Made by a program: the position numbers and the translations under genes | Assembly: GCA_905235805.1 (NCBI GenBank) | Contig: CAJOMV010000023.1 | Span: 1-55,351 of the forward strand | Length of the DNA stretch: 55,351 nt | Origin: an uncultured Ruminiclostridium sp. | GTDB lineage: Bacteria; Bacillota; Clostridia; Oscillospirales; Ruminococcaceae | Reading direction: 5' to 3' | In this document: piece after piece, positions 17,544 through 27,900 of the stretch | How positions within the stretch are numbered: the stretch's first letter is position 1 | How the letters are laid out: every line of letters begins with the position of its first letter | Notes under the pieces: generated by a model | What the model saw: only the letters and a program-made list of their open reading frames with translations | What the model was told of the DNA's origin: nothing | Database searches by the model: none

Positions 17544-17567
17544 TCCGATATTCTTTCCGACTGTTTA

Positions 17568-17981
17568 TTACTCGGCTGCGACCGTTTCCGCAACGTCATC
17601 CTCGGCTTCTTCGGGTGCTGCGGTGGTCTCTGCGGCTTCGCTGTCATCGGCTGCCGTATCTTCCTCGGGAACGATATCGAAGTTAAGGTCGGTGACTGCT
17701 GCCGACGAACCTGCATCGGAGGAATTATCCCCGCCCCAGTAAACTGTGATGAGGTTCACCGCGATAGCAATGACGAACACGAACACAGCGGCGATCTTGG
17801 TAGCTCTCGAGAGCTTCGCTTCCTTCGTTCTTCCGCTGTTCTTCTGGAAGTAGTTATCCGAGCTTCCGCCCGAGATGACGTTCGACATACCCTGCTTTGA
17901 TTCCTGCATGAGTACGACAGCGATTATGAAAACGCACGCGAGTATGAGCAGAATTGCAAAAATTATTTCAAGCACTGACAT
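17568..17981 (-). CDS. secG: preprotein translocase subunit SecG
   Basis: A small subunit of the SecYEG channel. It has two transmembrane helices (about 4-24 and 60-80), separated by the typical cytoplasmic loop VVLMQESKQGMSNVISGG. The family is usually 75-110 residues; this one has 137 because of an added tail of about 50 residues rich in Ala, Asp and Glu after the second helix. The function of the tail is unknown. It has its own promoter and a strong terminator. Confidence 0.92.
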   Translation of the reverse strand: MSVLEIIFAILLILACVFIIAVVLMQESKQGMSNVISGGSSDNYFQKNSGRTKEAKLSRATKIAAVFVFVIAIAVNLITVYWGGDNSSDAGSSAAVTDLNFDIVPEEDTAADDSEAAETTAAPEEAEDDVAETVAAE

Positions 17982-18023
17982 TTCTCTTTATCTCCTTACA
18001 TATTTTCCGATAATGCAGAAATC

Positions 18024-18052
18024 ATTATAACACACTTTTCCTTCAAATGCAA
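18024..18052 (-). promoter_or_regulatory. sigma-A promoter of secG
   Basis: TTGCAT (18047-18052), a 17-base spacer and TATAAT (18024-18029) on the minus strand. It is divergent from the cellulase promoter about 50 bases away. Confidence 0.8.
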
Positions 18053-18101
18053 GTATTTTTTCAAAAAAATATCGTTTTAATGAAAAATTACAAAAATGCG
18101 G

Positions 18102-18130
18102 TTGCGAAAATCATGTTTATATGTTATAAT
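18102..18130 (+). promoter_or_regulatory. sigma-A promoter of the GH9 cellulase-methionine operon
   Basis: TTGCGA (18102-18107), a 17-base spacer and TATAAT (18125-18130), 42 bases before the cellulase start. No further promoter was seen before metF. Confidence 0.75.
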
Positions 18131-18172
18131 AGAATAGATTTTCTGTACATACCGCGAAAGGAGCGTTTATTT

Positions 18173-20998
18173 ATGAGAACAAGAAGAGCGGCTGCGGCAC
18201 TGCTTGCGGCAGCGGTCATGCTTTCGGGCTGCGGACAGTCCGAACGTCCCGCGCCCGCGGAGACCGCCTCCGCCGCGCCGACGGCTCCGGAGTCCTCGGG
18301 CGGCACCTCCGGGGAGACCTCGGGTACCTCCGGCACGTCGGGAACAAGCGGCGCCGAAGGCTCGTCCGACACCTCTGCCACTGCCGGGACCTCCGCGGAA
18401 GCTTCCGATACAGCGGAGACCTCCACCGCCGGAACTGCTGCCACAACTGCCGGTACGGAGGGTAACACGGCCGCTGCAACGGCTGGCACGACCGCTTCCG
18501 AAACGCAGTCTGTCACCGAAGCGGTGACTACCGCCGGAACAACCGCCTCGGCACCGAAAAGCAGCGCTTCCTCGAAATATACCGCGAACGGCGGCTATGA
18601 GGGCAGGGAGCAGACCTCGGTCTTCAACTACGGCGAGGCTCTCCAGAAGTCCATTATGTTCTATGACCTCCAGCGCTCGGGAGACCTGCCGGACGATTTC
18701 CGCTGCAACTGGCGCGGGGATTCCTGCCTGAACGACGGAAAGGACAACGGGCTCGACCTGACCGGAGGCTTCTTTGACGCGGGCGACAATGTAAAGTTCA
18801 ATCTTCCCATGTCCTACTCGATGGCTGTCCTCGCATGGTCGGTCTATGAGGACAAGGACGCGTATAAGGAGAGCGGTCAGCTCGACTACATACTCGACGT
18901 TATACGCTGGGGCAACGACTACTTCATCAAGTGTCACCCAGAGGCGAATGTCTACTACTATCAGGTGGGCGACGGCAATGCCGACCACGGCTGGTGGGGA
19001 CCTGCCGAGGCTGTCGAGGCGCAGATGAAGCGCCCCTCCTATAAGGTAGACCTCAACAATCCCGGCTCCACTGTCACAGCCTGCACCGCGGCTTCCCTCG
19101 CTTCCTGCGCGGTGGTATTCAAGGATACCGACAGCGCATACTCTCAGCAGTGCATCAAGCACGCGAAGGAGCTCTATGCCTATTCAGAGAAGGTCAAGTC
19201 CGACAGCGGCTATACCGCCGCGAACGGCTTCTACCAGTCCTACGGCGGCTTCAACGACGACCTCGCGTTCGCGGCGTTCTGGCTGTATAAGGCTACCGGC
19301 GAGGAGGATTACCTCAAAAAGGCGAAGGACTGGTTCCATGAGGGCGACGCGAACTGGGCGCTCTGCTGGGACGACAAATCGTGGGGCACGGCTGTTCTGC
19401 TCGCCAACGAGACAGGCAGCGCCACCTACCGTGTCGCTATCGAAAAGCACCTCGACTATTGGGTGAACGAGATATACAAGACCCCGAAGGGTCTCGCTTA
19501 CTGCGACCAGTGGGGCGCGCTCAGATACGCGACCACGACAGCCTTTGTGGCGCTCTCCTACGTCACACACGGCAAGCCCACCTCCGCCGATAAGGCAGAG
19601 GCTTACAAGAAATTCGCGAAAACGCAGGTAGATTACGCTCTCGGCAGCACCGGGCGCAGCTTCGTCTGCGGCTACGGCGAAAATCCCCCCGTCAACCCGC
19701 ACCACCGCACAGCGCATGGCTCCTACACCAACAATATAGGTGACCCGTCGGGCAACCGCCACATTCTTTACGGCGCTCTTGTGGGAGGTCCCGGACGCAG
19801 TGACGATTACTCCGACGACCGCAGCAACTACGTCAACAATGAGGTCGCCTGCGACTATAACGCGGGCTTTACCGGAGCTCTCGTGAAGCTCTGGAGCGAG
19901 TACGGCGGCAAGACCCTCAAAAACTTCGGCGCCATAGAGCCCCCCGACGACGAGCTCTACGCCGACGCTACCATAAATGTGAACGGTCAGGATTTCATCG
20001 AGATAAAGGCTCTCGTCTATAACAAGACCGCCTACCCGGCGCGCAATACCGACGACCTGAAGCTTTGCTACTTCTTCGATATCTCCGAGATAATCGCCGC
20101 GGGCGGCAGCGCCTCCGACCTTGTGGTGAGCACCAACTATATGCAGGGAGGCTCAGCCAGCGACGTGCTTTGCTGGAACAAGGACAAGAACCTCTACTAT
20201 GTCGCGATAGATTTCACCGGCACCAACATCTACCCCGGCGGACAGGACACCTACAAGAAGGAGGTACAGTTCCGCATACGCAATACGAAGGGCGTGTGGG
20301 ACAACTCCAACGACCCGTCCTATATAGATGTGGGGCAGGTCGGCTCCGGTACCCTGGTCAAAGCGGAGAATATGGCGCTTTATGAGGGCACGTCTCTCGT
20401 ATTCGGCACCGAGCCCAACGACAAGAATACCGGCGACGCGATAAAGGATATCAAGCCCTCGCTGAACACGAACAATAACAGTGGCGGCAATAACAACAGC
20501 GGCGGAAGCTCCGGCGGCGGTTACTCCGGCTCCGGCACAGTAAACAACGCTCCCGCCGTGCAGATGTCCGACAAGGGAACGGTAAGTGTAGCCCTCGAAC
20601 AGCAGCAGGCGAGCGGCACGGGCAACACTATAGCATTCTCCCTTAAAATAACCAACACCGGCAGCACAGGAATAGACCTCTCCAAGCTCACCGCCGATTA
20701 TTTCTTCACCAACGACGGCGGCGGAGATGTGGTATTCGAGTGCGACTACGCCGACATTCAGGGCAGCACCTATCAGGCGGTCACCGGCAATATCTCCGGC
20801 AGCTTCTCCAAGGCTACCGGTGACAAGACCGACACCAAATGCACGATGAAGGCTTCGGGAGTGCTCCCGGGGGGCGATACCCTCACCATAAACGTGCGCA
20901 TACATAAGTCCGACTGGACGGAAATGGACCTCGGGAACGACTTCTCCGGCGCGAATGCCGATAATGTCACGATCACCTACAACGGAAAGAAGCTTTAA
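18173..20998 (+). CDS. lipoprotein GH9 cellulase with CBM3c and CBM3 modules
   Basis: A 941-residue secreted endoglucanase. The N-terminus is a lipoprotein signal with lipobox LSGC, so the enzyme should be lipid-anchored to the membrane outer face. A Ser/Thr/Ala/Gly linker (~24-140) holds the GH9 domain away from the membrane. The catalytic Asp pair is D202/D205 in FFDAGDN and the proton donor is E557 in NEVACDYN. Next come a CBM3c-type module (~585-750), a Gly/Asn/Ser linker and a second CBM3 (~790-941, ending in KSDWTEMDLGNDF). GH9-CBM3c enzymes are typically processive endoglucanases. AAAGGAG nine bases upstream fixes the start; the frame opens 42 codons earlier. No dockerin is present. 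The stop is two bases from metF. Confidence 0.95.
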   Translation: MRTRRAAAALLAAAVMLSGCGQSERPAPAETASAAPTAPESSGGTSGETSGTSGTSGTSGAEGSSDTSATAGTSAEASDTAETSTAGTAATTAGTEGNTAAATAGTTASETQSVTEAVTTAGTTASAPKSSASSKYTANGGYEGREQTSVFNYGEALQKSIMFYDLQRSGDLPDDFRCNWRGDSCLNDGKDNGLDLTGGFFDAGDNVKFNLPMSYSMAVLAWSVYEDKDAYKESGQLDYILDVIRWGNDYFIKCHPEANVYYYQVGDGNADHGWWGPAEAVEAQMKRPSYKVDLNNPGSTVTACTAASLASCAVVFKDTDSAYSQQCIKHAKELYAYSEKVKSDSGYTAANGFYQSYGGFNDDLAFAAFWLYKATGEEDYLKKAKDWFHEGDANWALCWDDKSWGTAVLLANETGSATYRVAIEKHLDYWVNEIYKTPKGLAYCDQWGALRYATTTAFVALSYVTHGKPTSADKAEAYKKFAKTQVDYALGSTGRSFVCGYGENPPVNPHHRTAHGSYTNNIGDPSGNRHILYGALVGGPGRSDDYSDDRSNYVNNEVACDYNAGFTGALVKLWSEYGGKTLKNFGAIEPPDDELYADATINVNGQDFIEIKALVYNKTAYPARNTDDLKLCYFFDISEIIAAGGSASDLVVSTNYMQGGSASDVLCWNKDKNLYYVAIDFTGTNIYPGGQDTYKKEVQFRIRNTKGVWDNSNDPSYIDVGQVGSGTLVKAENMALYEGTSLVFGTEPNDKNTGDAIKDIKPSLNTNNNSGGNNNSGGSSGGGYSGSGTVNNAPAVQMSDKGTVSVALEQQQASGTGNTIAFSLKITNTGSTGIDLSKLTADYFFTNDGGGDVVFECDYADIQGSTYQAVTGNISGSFSKATGDKTDTKCTMKASGVLPGGDTLTINVRIHKSDWTEMDLGNDFSGANADNVTITYNGKKL

Positions 20999-21000
20999 TT

Positions 21001-21873
21001 ATGAAAATATCCGAACTTTTCAGACAAAATGACAAGGCGGTGCTCTCATTCGAGGTATTCCCGCCGAAAAAGACGAGCGGTGTGGAGAGCATTACCGCGG
21101 CGGTGGACGAGCTTGCGGCTCTGAAGCCCGCGTATATCAGCGTTACCTACGGCGCCGGCGGCAATACCGCCAACACCTTCACCCGGGATATTGCCGCCCA
21201 TATCAAGAATGACTGCGGGATCGAAGCAATGGCGCACATCACCTGCGTCAACAACTCGAAGGAGGAAGTCATCACGGTAATGGACAGCTTCAAGGAGAAG
21301 GGGATAGAGAATATCCTTGCCCTTCGCGGGGACATAAGCCCCGACAAGCCGCCCAAGACCGATTTTAAGCACGCGAATGAGCTTATCGCCTTTATCCGCG
21401 AGCACCACGAATACGACAGCATAGGCATTTCGGGGGCATGCTACCCCGAGGGGCATACCGAGGCGGAGAGCCTCACCGCGGATATCCTCAATCTCCGCAA
21501 AAAGGTGGACGCGGGAGCCGAGGAGCTGATAAGCCAGCTCTTCTTCGACAACGCGTTCTTCTACGACCTTCGCGAGAAAGCGACCATAGCGGGGATAAAT
21601 GTGCCGATATCGGCGGGGATAATGCCGGTGACGAGCAAGTCGCAGATAGAGCGTATGGTGACGATGTGCGGCGCTTCGCTCCCGCAGAAGTTCGTGCGCA
21701 TGGTCACGAAGTACGAGAGCCGCCCCGAGGCACTTATCGACGCGGGTATAGCCTATGCCGCCGACCAGATAACCGACCTGCTCGCGAACGGCGTTGACGG
21801 CGTGCACATCTACACGATGAACAACCCGTATGTCGCGAAGAAGATAGTCGGGATAGTGGAGAAGCTTCTGTGA
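21001..21873 (+). CDS. metF: methylenetetrahydrofolate reductase
   Basis: A 290-residue FAD enzyme that reduces 5,10-methylene-THF to 5-methyl-THF, the methyl donor for MetH. Family features are FEVFPPKK near the start, SVTYGAGG, AHITCVNNS, LALRGD and ISGACYPEGH. Length is usual. It starts two bases after the cellulase stop and overlaps the next gene by four (GTGA), so it is in one transcript with both. No separate promoter was found. The next two genes supply the rest of the methionine-synthase step. Confidence 0.96.
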   Translation: MKISELFRQNDKAVLSFEVFPPKKTSGVESITAAVDELAALKPAYISVTYGAGGNTANTFTRDIAAHIKNDCGIEAMAHITCVNNSKEEVITVMDSFKEKGIENILALRGDISPDKPPKTDFKHANELIAFIREHHEYDSIGISGACYPEGHTEAESLTADILNLRKKVDAGAEELISQLFFDNAFFYDLREKATIAGINVPISAGIMPVTSKSQIERMVTMCGASLPQKFVRMVTKYESRPEALIDAGIAYAADQITDLLANGVDGVHIYTMNNPYVAKKIVGIVEKLL

Positions 21874-22517
21874 CGGACGTGAAGAGCGAGGCGCTGCGGT
21901 ATCTCGGCTACCGGGGGCATACGCCCGACGAGACCACCGCGGCGCTGCTCGACAGGGGATATGAGGAGCTGACCGCTGCCGCCGTAATGCGCTCCTGTCA
22001 CAAGATAGTGAGCAAGTCCGAGGCGGCGCCGCTGCTTATCGGGGACGATATAGCCGCGCACCTCGCGAAGAGCGACAGGGTGATATTCTTCGCCGCCACT
22101 CTCGGGAGCGCCGCGGACGGCGTGATACGGCGGGCGGAGATAGCGAATATGGCGTACGCGCTGATACTGGACGCTCTTGCGAGCGCCATGACCGAGGAGT
22201 TCTGCGACCGCATCGAGCGGGAGATAGCCGCGGCGACGGAGGGCTTCCTCACATGGCGGTACAGCCCCGGCTACGGGGACTATCCTATCTCGGTGCAGCC
22301 GGAGCTGATACGCTTCCTGAACGCCGACAAGCTGATAGGGCTTACTGCGACGGAGAGCGATATTCTCCTACCGAGAAAGTCGGTTACAGCCGTGATAGGC
22401 GTGTCCGACAACGAGCAGGAGCGGAAGGTGCGCGGCTGCGCGGTCTGCAATTTAAGAGAAAAATGCCAATTCCGAAAGGACGGGGGACATTGTGGCAACA
22501 GTCAGGGAACTGCTTGA
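21870..22517 (+). CDS. stand-alone methionine synthase reactivation-domain protein
   Basis: A 215-residue protein of the vitamin B12-dependent methionine synthase activation family, the domain that in long MetH proteins reductively remethylates cob(II)alamin. The core includes LLIGDDIAAHL, FAATLGSAADGVIR, RYSPGYGDYPISVQ and LLPRKSVTAVIGVS. A Cys-rich C-terminus (CAVCNLREKCQF) could bind metal. It starts with GTG overlapping the metF stop and overlaps metH by 26 bases. The following metH lacks this domain, so the two genes together equal one full MetH. Confidence 0.9.
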   Translation: MTDVKSEALRYLGYRGHTPDETTAALLDRGYEELTAAAVMRSCHKIVSKSEAAPLLIGDDIAAHLAKSDRVIFFAATLGSAADGVIRRAEIANMAYALILDALASAMTEEFCDRIEREIAAATEGFLTWRYSPGYGDYPISVQPELIRFLNADKLIGLTATESDILLPRKSVTAVIGVSDNEQERKVRGCAVCNLREKCQFRKDGGHCGNSQGTA

Positions 22518-24852
22518 CAGAGATTATGTGATACTTGACGGAGGCTTCGGCACCGAGCTCCAGAAGCGCGGAATGAAGCCGGGGGAGACCTCCGAGATAA
22601 TGAATTTCGCCCGCGAGGACGATGTTTACGCCATTCACCGCTCGTACATCGAGGCGGGGGCGAACATCATCAACGCCAACACCTTCGGGGCGAACCGCCT
22701 GAAGCTCGCGAAAAGCGGCTACACTACCGCGGAGGTCGTGGACAAGGCGCTCACCATTGCCCGCAGAGCCGCCGAGGGAACGGAAACGCTCGTTTCGCTG
22801 GACATAGGACCTACGGGACAGCTCCTCGAGCCGGCGGGAACTCTTGCCTTCGAGGACGCCTATGACATCTTCCGCGAGATAGTTGTCGCCGGAAGGGATA
22901 AAGCCGACCTCGTCATAATCGAGACCATGACCGACCTGTATGAGATAAAGGCGGCACTGCTGGCGGCGAAGGAGAATTCCGACCTGCCGGTATTCGCGTT
23001 CATGTCCTTCGAGAAGAACGGGCGCACCTTCACGGGCTGCTTACCCTCCGCCATGGCGATGACACTGACGGGGCTGGGGGCGGACGCCGTGGGGGTGAAC
23101 TGCTCACTTGCACCGGACGAGCTCTATGAGATAGTGGAGGAGATAACCCGCTACACCGACCTTCCGGTCATGGTGAAGGCGAACGCGGGGCTTCCCGACC
23201 CGGCTACCGGCGCGTACAGCGTTTCGGCGGAGCAGTATGTCTCCGACTGCGTTAGATACACGGAAATGGGCGTGAAGGTGTACGGCGGCTGCTGCGGTAC
23301 CACACCCGACTACATCAGCGGGCTTAAAGCCATGCTCGGGGAGCATTCCCCCGTCGTCCGCGGCAGAAGGAACGGCACCTCGGCGGTATGCAGCTACAGC
23401 CGCACCGTGCTCATAGACTGTCCCCGCATTATCGGCGAGCGCATAAACCCCACCGGCAAAAAGCTCTTCAAGGAAGCGCTCAAGAACAACGATATCAATT
23501 ATATCCTTAATCAGGCGCTCGAGCAGGTCTCGGCAGGCGCGGATATCCTCGACGTGAATGTCGGTTTGCCGGAGATAGACGAGAAAGAGATGATGGCGCG
23601 GGTGGTGAAGGCGCTTCAGGGCATCACCGACCTGCCCCTCCAGATAGACAGCACAAAGCCCGATGTCATCGAGGCGGCGCTCAGGGTTTATAACGGCAAG
23701 GCGATAGTCAACTCCGTCAACGGCGAGAATGCCGTCATGGAACGCATTCTCCCGATAGTGAAGAAATACGGCGCCGCAGTAGTCGGTCTTACCCTCGACG
23801 AGAACGGTATCCCCCCAACAGCCGCGCAGCGCGTAGCAATAGCGGAGCGCATACGGGACAAGGCTGCGGGGTACGGTATACCGAAGGAGGACGTTTTCAT
23901 CGACTGTCTCACCCTGACGGTCAGCACCGAGCAGAAGGCGGTATATGAGACCCTTAACGCTCTGCGCGAGGTCAAGGAGCGCCTCGGAATGCACACCGTC
24001 CTCGGCGTGTCGAACATTTCCTTCGGTCTCCCGACCCGCGAGCTCATCAACAGCACATTCCTCTCTATGGCTATGGAATGCGGGCTCGACTTACCTATCA
24101 TAAACCCGAACATCACCGCGATGTCCGGCGCGGTATTCGCTTACCGCGTACTTGCCGCCCATGACGCGAACGCTACAGCCTTCATCGAGCGCTTCGGAGC
24201 CGACACCTCGAAAAAGCCCACCCTCCCGAAAGCCGAGGTCACTCTCGCCTACGCGATAGAGAAGGGGCTCGACAAGGACGCGGAGCAGCTCACGAAGCAG
24301 AAGCTCGCCGAGGGTGTCGATTCCATGGATATCATCAATAACGAGCTTATCCCGGCTCTCGACCGCGCGGGCGACGATTTCGGCAAGAACAAGATATTCC
24401 TGCCGCAGCTCATTCTTTCCGCGAATGCCGCGCAGGCGTGCTTCTCGGCGATAAAAGCGTCCATGAGCGGCGAGAACCGTATCAGCAAGGGCAAGATAGT
24501 CCTCGCCACCGTCAAGGGCGATATCCACGACATCGGCAAGAATATAGTCAAAACGCTCCTTGAGAACTACGGCTACACGGTCATAGACCTCGGCAAGGAC
24601 GTCCCCGAGCAGAAGGTCGTTGACGCGGCGATAGAGCATGACGTGAAGCTCGTGGGACTCAGCGCCCTGATGACTACCACGCTCGGAGCAATGGAGAACA
24701 CCATAAAGCTTCTCCGGCAGAGCGGTCACGATGCGCGCGTAGTGGTCGGCGGCGCTGTCCTCACGCAGGATTACGCCGACGCTATCGGTGCCGATTGCTA
24801 CGCTAAGGACGCAAAAGATACCGTGGATTACGCGAAAAAGGTTCTCGGCTGA
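22492..24852 (+). CDS. metH: B12-dependent methionine synthase lacking the activation domain
   Basis: A 786-residue enzyme that transfers a methyl group from 5-methyl-THF to homocysteine. The homocysteine domain (1-~290) has zinc ligands at about Cys204 (GVNCS) and GGCC near 265. The pterin domain begins near 315 (GERINPTGK). The cap and cobalamin domain follows (~575-786), with DIHDIGKN near 676 whose His ligates cobalt. It starts with GTG behind GGGGGA. It stops at the end of the B12 domain, so reactivation must come from the preceding gene. Confidence 0.96.
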   Translation: MATVRELLDRDYVILDGGFGTELQKRGMKPGETSEIMNFAREDDVYAIHRSYIEAGANIINANTFGANRLKLAKSGYTTAEVVDKALTIARRAAEGTETLVSLDIGPTGQLLEPAGTLAFEDAYDIFREIVVAGRDKADLVIIETMTDLYEIKAALLAAKENSDLPVFAFMSFEKNGRTFTGCLPSAMAMTLTGLGADAVGVNCSLAPDELYEIVEEITRYTDLPVMVKANAGLPDPATGAYSVSAEQYVSDCVRYTEMGVKVYGGCCGTTPDYISGLKAMLGEHSPVVRGRRNGTSAVCSYSRTVLIDCPRIIGERINPTGKKLFKEALKNNDINYILNQALEQVSAGADILDVNVGLPEIDEKEMMARVVKALQGITDLPLQIDSTKPDVIEAALRVYNGKAIVNSVNGENAVMERILPIVKKYGAAVVGLTLDENGIPPTAAQRVAIAERIRDKAAGYGIPKEDVFIDCLTLTVSTEQKAVYETLNALREVKERLGMHTVLGVSNISFGLPTRELINSTFLSMAMECGLDLPIINPNITAMSGAVFAYRVLAAHDANATAFIERFGADTSKKPTLPKAEVTLAYAIEKGLDKDAEQLTKQKLAEGVDSMDIINNELIPALDRAGDDFGKNKIFLPQLILSANAAQACFSAIKASMSGENRISKGKIVLATVKGDIHDIGKNIVKTLLENYGYTVIDLGKDVPEQKVVDAAIEHDVKLVGLSALMTTTLGAMENTIKLLRQSGHDARVVVGGAVLTQDYADAIGADCYAKDAKDTVDYAKKVLG

Positions 24853-24874
24853 AAAAAACATAAATACAAAAAAA

Positions 24875-24905
24875 CTCCCCGCATTTCTGCGGGGAGCTTC
24901 TTTTT
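24875..24905. terminator. bidirectional terminator between metH and nifJ
   Basis: Arms CTCCCCGC (24875-24882) and GCGGGGAG (24889-24896) enclose ATTTCT and are followed by CTTCTTTTT. The A-run on the left serves the convergent nifJ transcript. Confidence 0.88.
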
Positions 24906-24910
24906 AATGC

Positions 24911-27900
24911 TTATGCCTTGTAGTAGTCAACGAGTCTTACGAGGTCGTCGTACTTCTGCTTGCTGTTTTCGATAGCGATGTTGAAGAGTTTTTCTGCTCT
25001 GTCGGGGTTGGAGCGTGCAAGCGAGTTGTAACGAACCTCACGCATCATGAAGGTCTTGTAATCGCCTGTCGGAGCCTTGCTGTCGAGAGTGAACCTCTGC
25101 TCTGCGTCGGGGTTGAATCTGAACAGATGCCAGTAGCCTGCATCAACGGCTTCCTTCTCTACCTGCTGAGCTATTGTCAGACCGCCCTTGATACCGTGGT
25201 TGATGCAAGGTGCATACGCGATAACGAGCGAAGGTCCGTCATAAGCCTCTGCTTCTGCGAGAGCCTTGATGCACTGGTTTCTGTCGGCGCCCATGGCGAT
25301 CTGTGCTACATAAACGTAGCCATACTTCATAGCCATACCCGCGAGATCCTTCTTCTTTACAGCCTTACCTGCTGCCGCGAACTGTGCGACCGCACCGATG
25401 TTGGTAGCCTTGGAAGCCTGACCGCCTGTGTTGGAGTAAACCTCGGTATCGAATACGAGGACATTTACGTTCTTACCGCTTGCGAGGACGTGGTCAACGC
25501 CGCCGTAACCGATATCGTATGCCCAGCCGTCGCCGCCGAATATCCAGTTGGACTTCTTGGACAGGTAGTTCTTGAGCTTGAGAACTTCAGCCTTCTCGGG
25601 GTTGTCGCAGTCGCACTTCTCGAGCTTGGAAACGAGAGCCTCGGTAGCCGCGAGGTTAGCCGTACCGTCGTTTATTGTGTCGAAATATGCCTTGATAGCT
25701 TCCTGCATTTCGGGCTTAGCCTGCTCGCAGAGAGCCTTGAGGTGCTGCTGTGCTCTTGTGCGGAGTGTATCCTGCGCAAGGAACATACCGAGACCGTATT
25801 CCGCGTTGTCCTCGAAGAGGGAGTTGCCCCATGCGGGACCTCTGCCTGCCTTGTTGGTGGTGTACGGAGTGGAAGGCTCGGAGCCGCCCCAGATGGACGA
25901 GCAGCCTGTCGCGTTGGCGATATACATTCTGTCGCCGAAGAGCTGTGTAACGAGCTTAGCGTAAGGAGTCTCGCCGCAGCCCGCGCAAGCGCCGGAGAAT
26001 TCAAGCAGCGGCTGCTTGAACTGCGAACCCTTTACTGTAGTGGGCTTGAACTTTTCGAGAACTTCCGGCTTGTCGGAGGTCTTGATAGCGTAATCGAAGC
26101 ACTTCTGCTGAGCTTCCTGTGTCTCGAGACCCTTCATTGTGAGAGCCTTCTCGCCCTTCTTGCCGGGGCATACGTTAGCGCAGACACCGCAGCCTGTGCA
26201 GTCGAGCACGGAAACAGCCATTGTGAATTTCTTGCCTGCAAGTCCCGTAGCGTCGAGAGTCTTTGTTCCCTCGGGAGCAGCCGCGGCTTCAGCCTCATCA
26301 AGTATGATCGGTCTGATGACAGCGTGCGGGCAGACCATAGAGCACATATTGCACTGGATACAGTTGTCGGGATTCCACTCGGGCACCTTGACAGCTATGC
26401 CGCGCTTCTCGAATGCCGCCGTACCCTGCGGGAATGTACCGTCCGCGATATCAACGAAGGTCGATACGGGGATCTGGTTGCCGCGCTGAGCATTAACGGG
26501 GATCTGAACGTTGTTGATGAAGTCAACGAGGAACTTGTTGTCGCCCTCTGCGTGATGTGTCGGGAGCGAGCCCTCAGCATTTGCCCACGAAGCGGGAACG
26601 TCTACCTTGATGACCTCGCCTGCGCCCTTGTCGATAGCGGCGTAGTTCATGTTTACAACGTCATCGCCCTTCTTTGCGAAGGACTTGTAAGCCATCTTCT
26701 TCATATACTCAACAGCGTCTGCCGGAGGAATGATGTTCGCGATAGAGAAGAACGCGGACTGGAGAACTGTGTTGGTTCTGTTTCCGAGGCCGATCTCAGC
26801 AGCTACCTTGATAGCGTTGATGATATAGAAGTTGATGTTGTTCTTTGCGATATAAGCCTTGACGGGAGCGGGGAGCTTCTCGTCGAGCTCGTCAACTGTC
26901 CACTGTGTGTTGAGCAGGAACGAACCGCCGGGGTTAACGTCCTGTACCATATCGTACTTGTCGATATAGGACGGGTTGTGACAGGCAACGAAGTCAGCCT
27001 TGTTCACGAAGTAGGTGGACTTGATCGGGGACTTGCCGAAACGCAGGTGCGAAATGGTAACGCCGCCGGACTTCTTGGAGTCATACTCGAAGTAAGCCTG
27101 AGCGTACATATCGGTGTGGTCGCCGATGATCTTGATAGAGTTCTTGTTCGCGCCGACAGTACCGTCAGAGCCGAGACCCCAGAACTTGCAGCATGTTGTG
27201 CCTTCGGGAGTGGTGTTCGGATTTTCGGTGATCGGGAGCGAGAGGTTTGTGACATCGTCCGTGATACCGATAGTGAAGCGGGGCTTGCTGTCGTTGTTGT
27301 ATACGGAGATGATCTGCGCGGGAGTGCAGTCCTTGGAACCGAGACCGTATCTGCCTGTGTATACGGGAACGTCCTGGAACTTGCCTTCCTGCTTGAGAGC
27401 TGCAACTACGTCGAGGTAGAGCGGCTCGCCTATGGAACCGGGTTCCTTTGTTCTGTCGAGAACGGTGATCTTCTTTACAGTGGAAGGAATTGCTGCCGCG
27501 AATGCGGAAGAAACGAACGGTCTGTACAGTCTTACCTTTACGAGTCCGACCTTCTTGCCCTGCTTTAAGAGGTAGTCGATAGTTTCCTCGATAGTATCGT
27601 TTACGGAACCCATAGCAACTATTACCTGCTCAGCGTCGGGAGCACCGTAGTAGTTGAAGAGCTTGTAATCGGTACCGATTTCCGCGTTTACCTTGTCCAT
27701 GTACTCGGTAACGATCTCGGGGATCTTGTCATAGTATGTGTTGGAAGCTTCTCTTGCCTGGAAGAAGATGTCGGGGTTCTGTGCGGAGCCGTGGAGAACA
27801 GGCTGCTCGGGGTTGAGGGCTCTGTTTCTGAATTCTGCTACGGCGTCCTTGTCAACCATCTTGTCGAGGGTATCGTAATCCCATACTTCGATCTTCTGGA

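Noticed and set aside
20900-21000. S-box or other methionine riboswitch before metF
   Set aside because: The sequence before metF is entirely cellulase coding sequence, and no riboswitch core or terminator is visible.
25127-27568. 813-codon open frame on the plus strand
   Set aside because: Antisense of nifJ, which has all cofactor motifs; no recognisable domain and no ribosome-binding site at the start.
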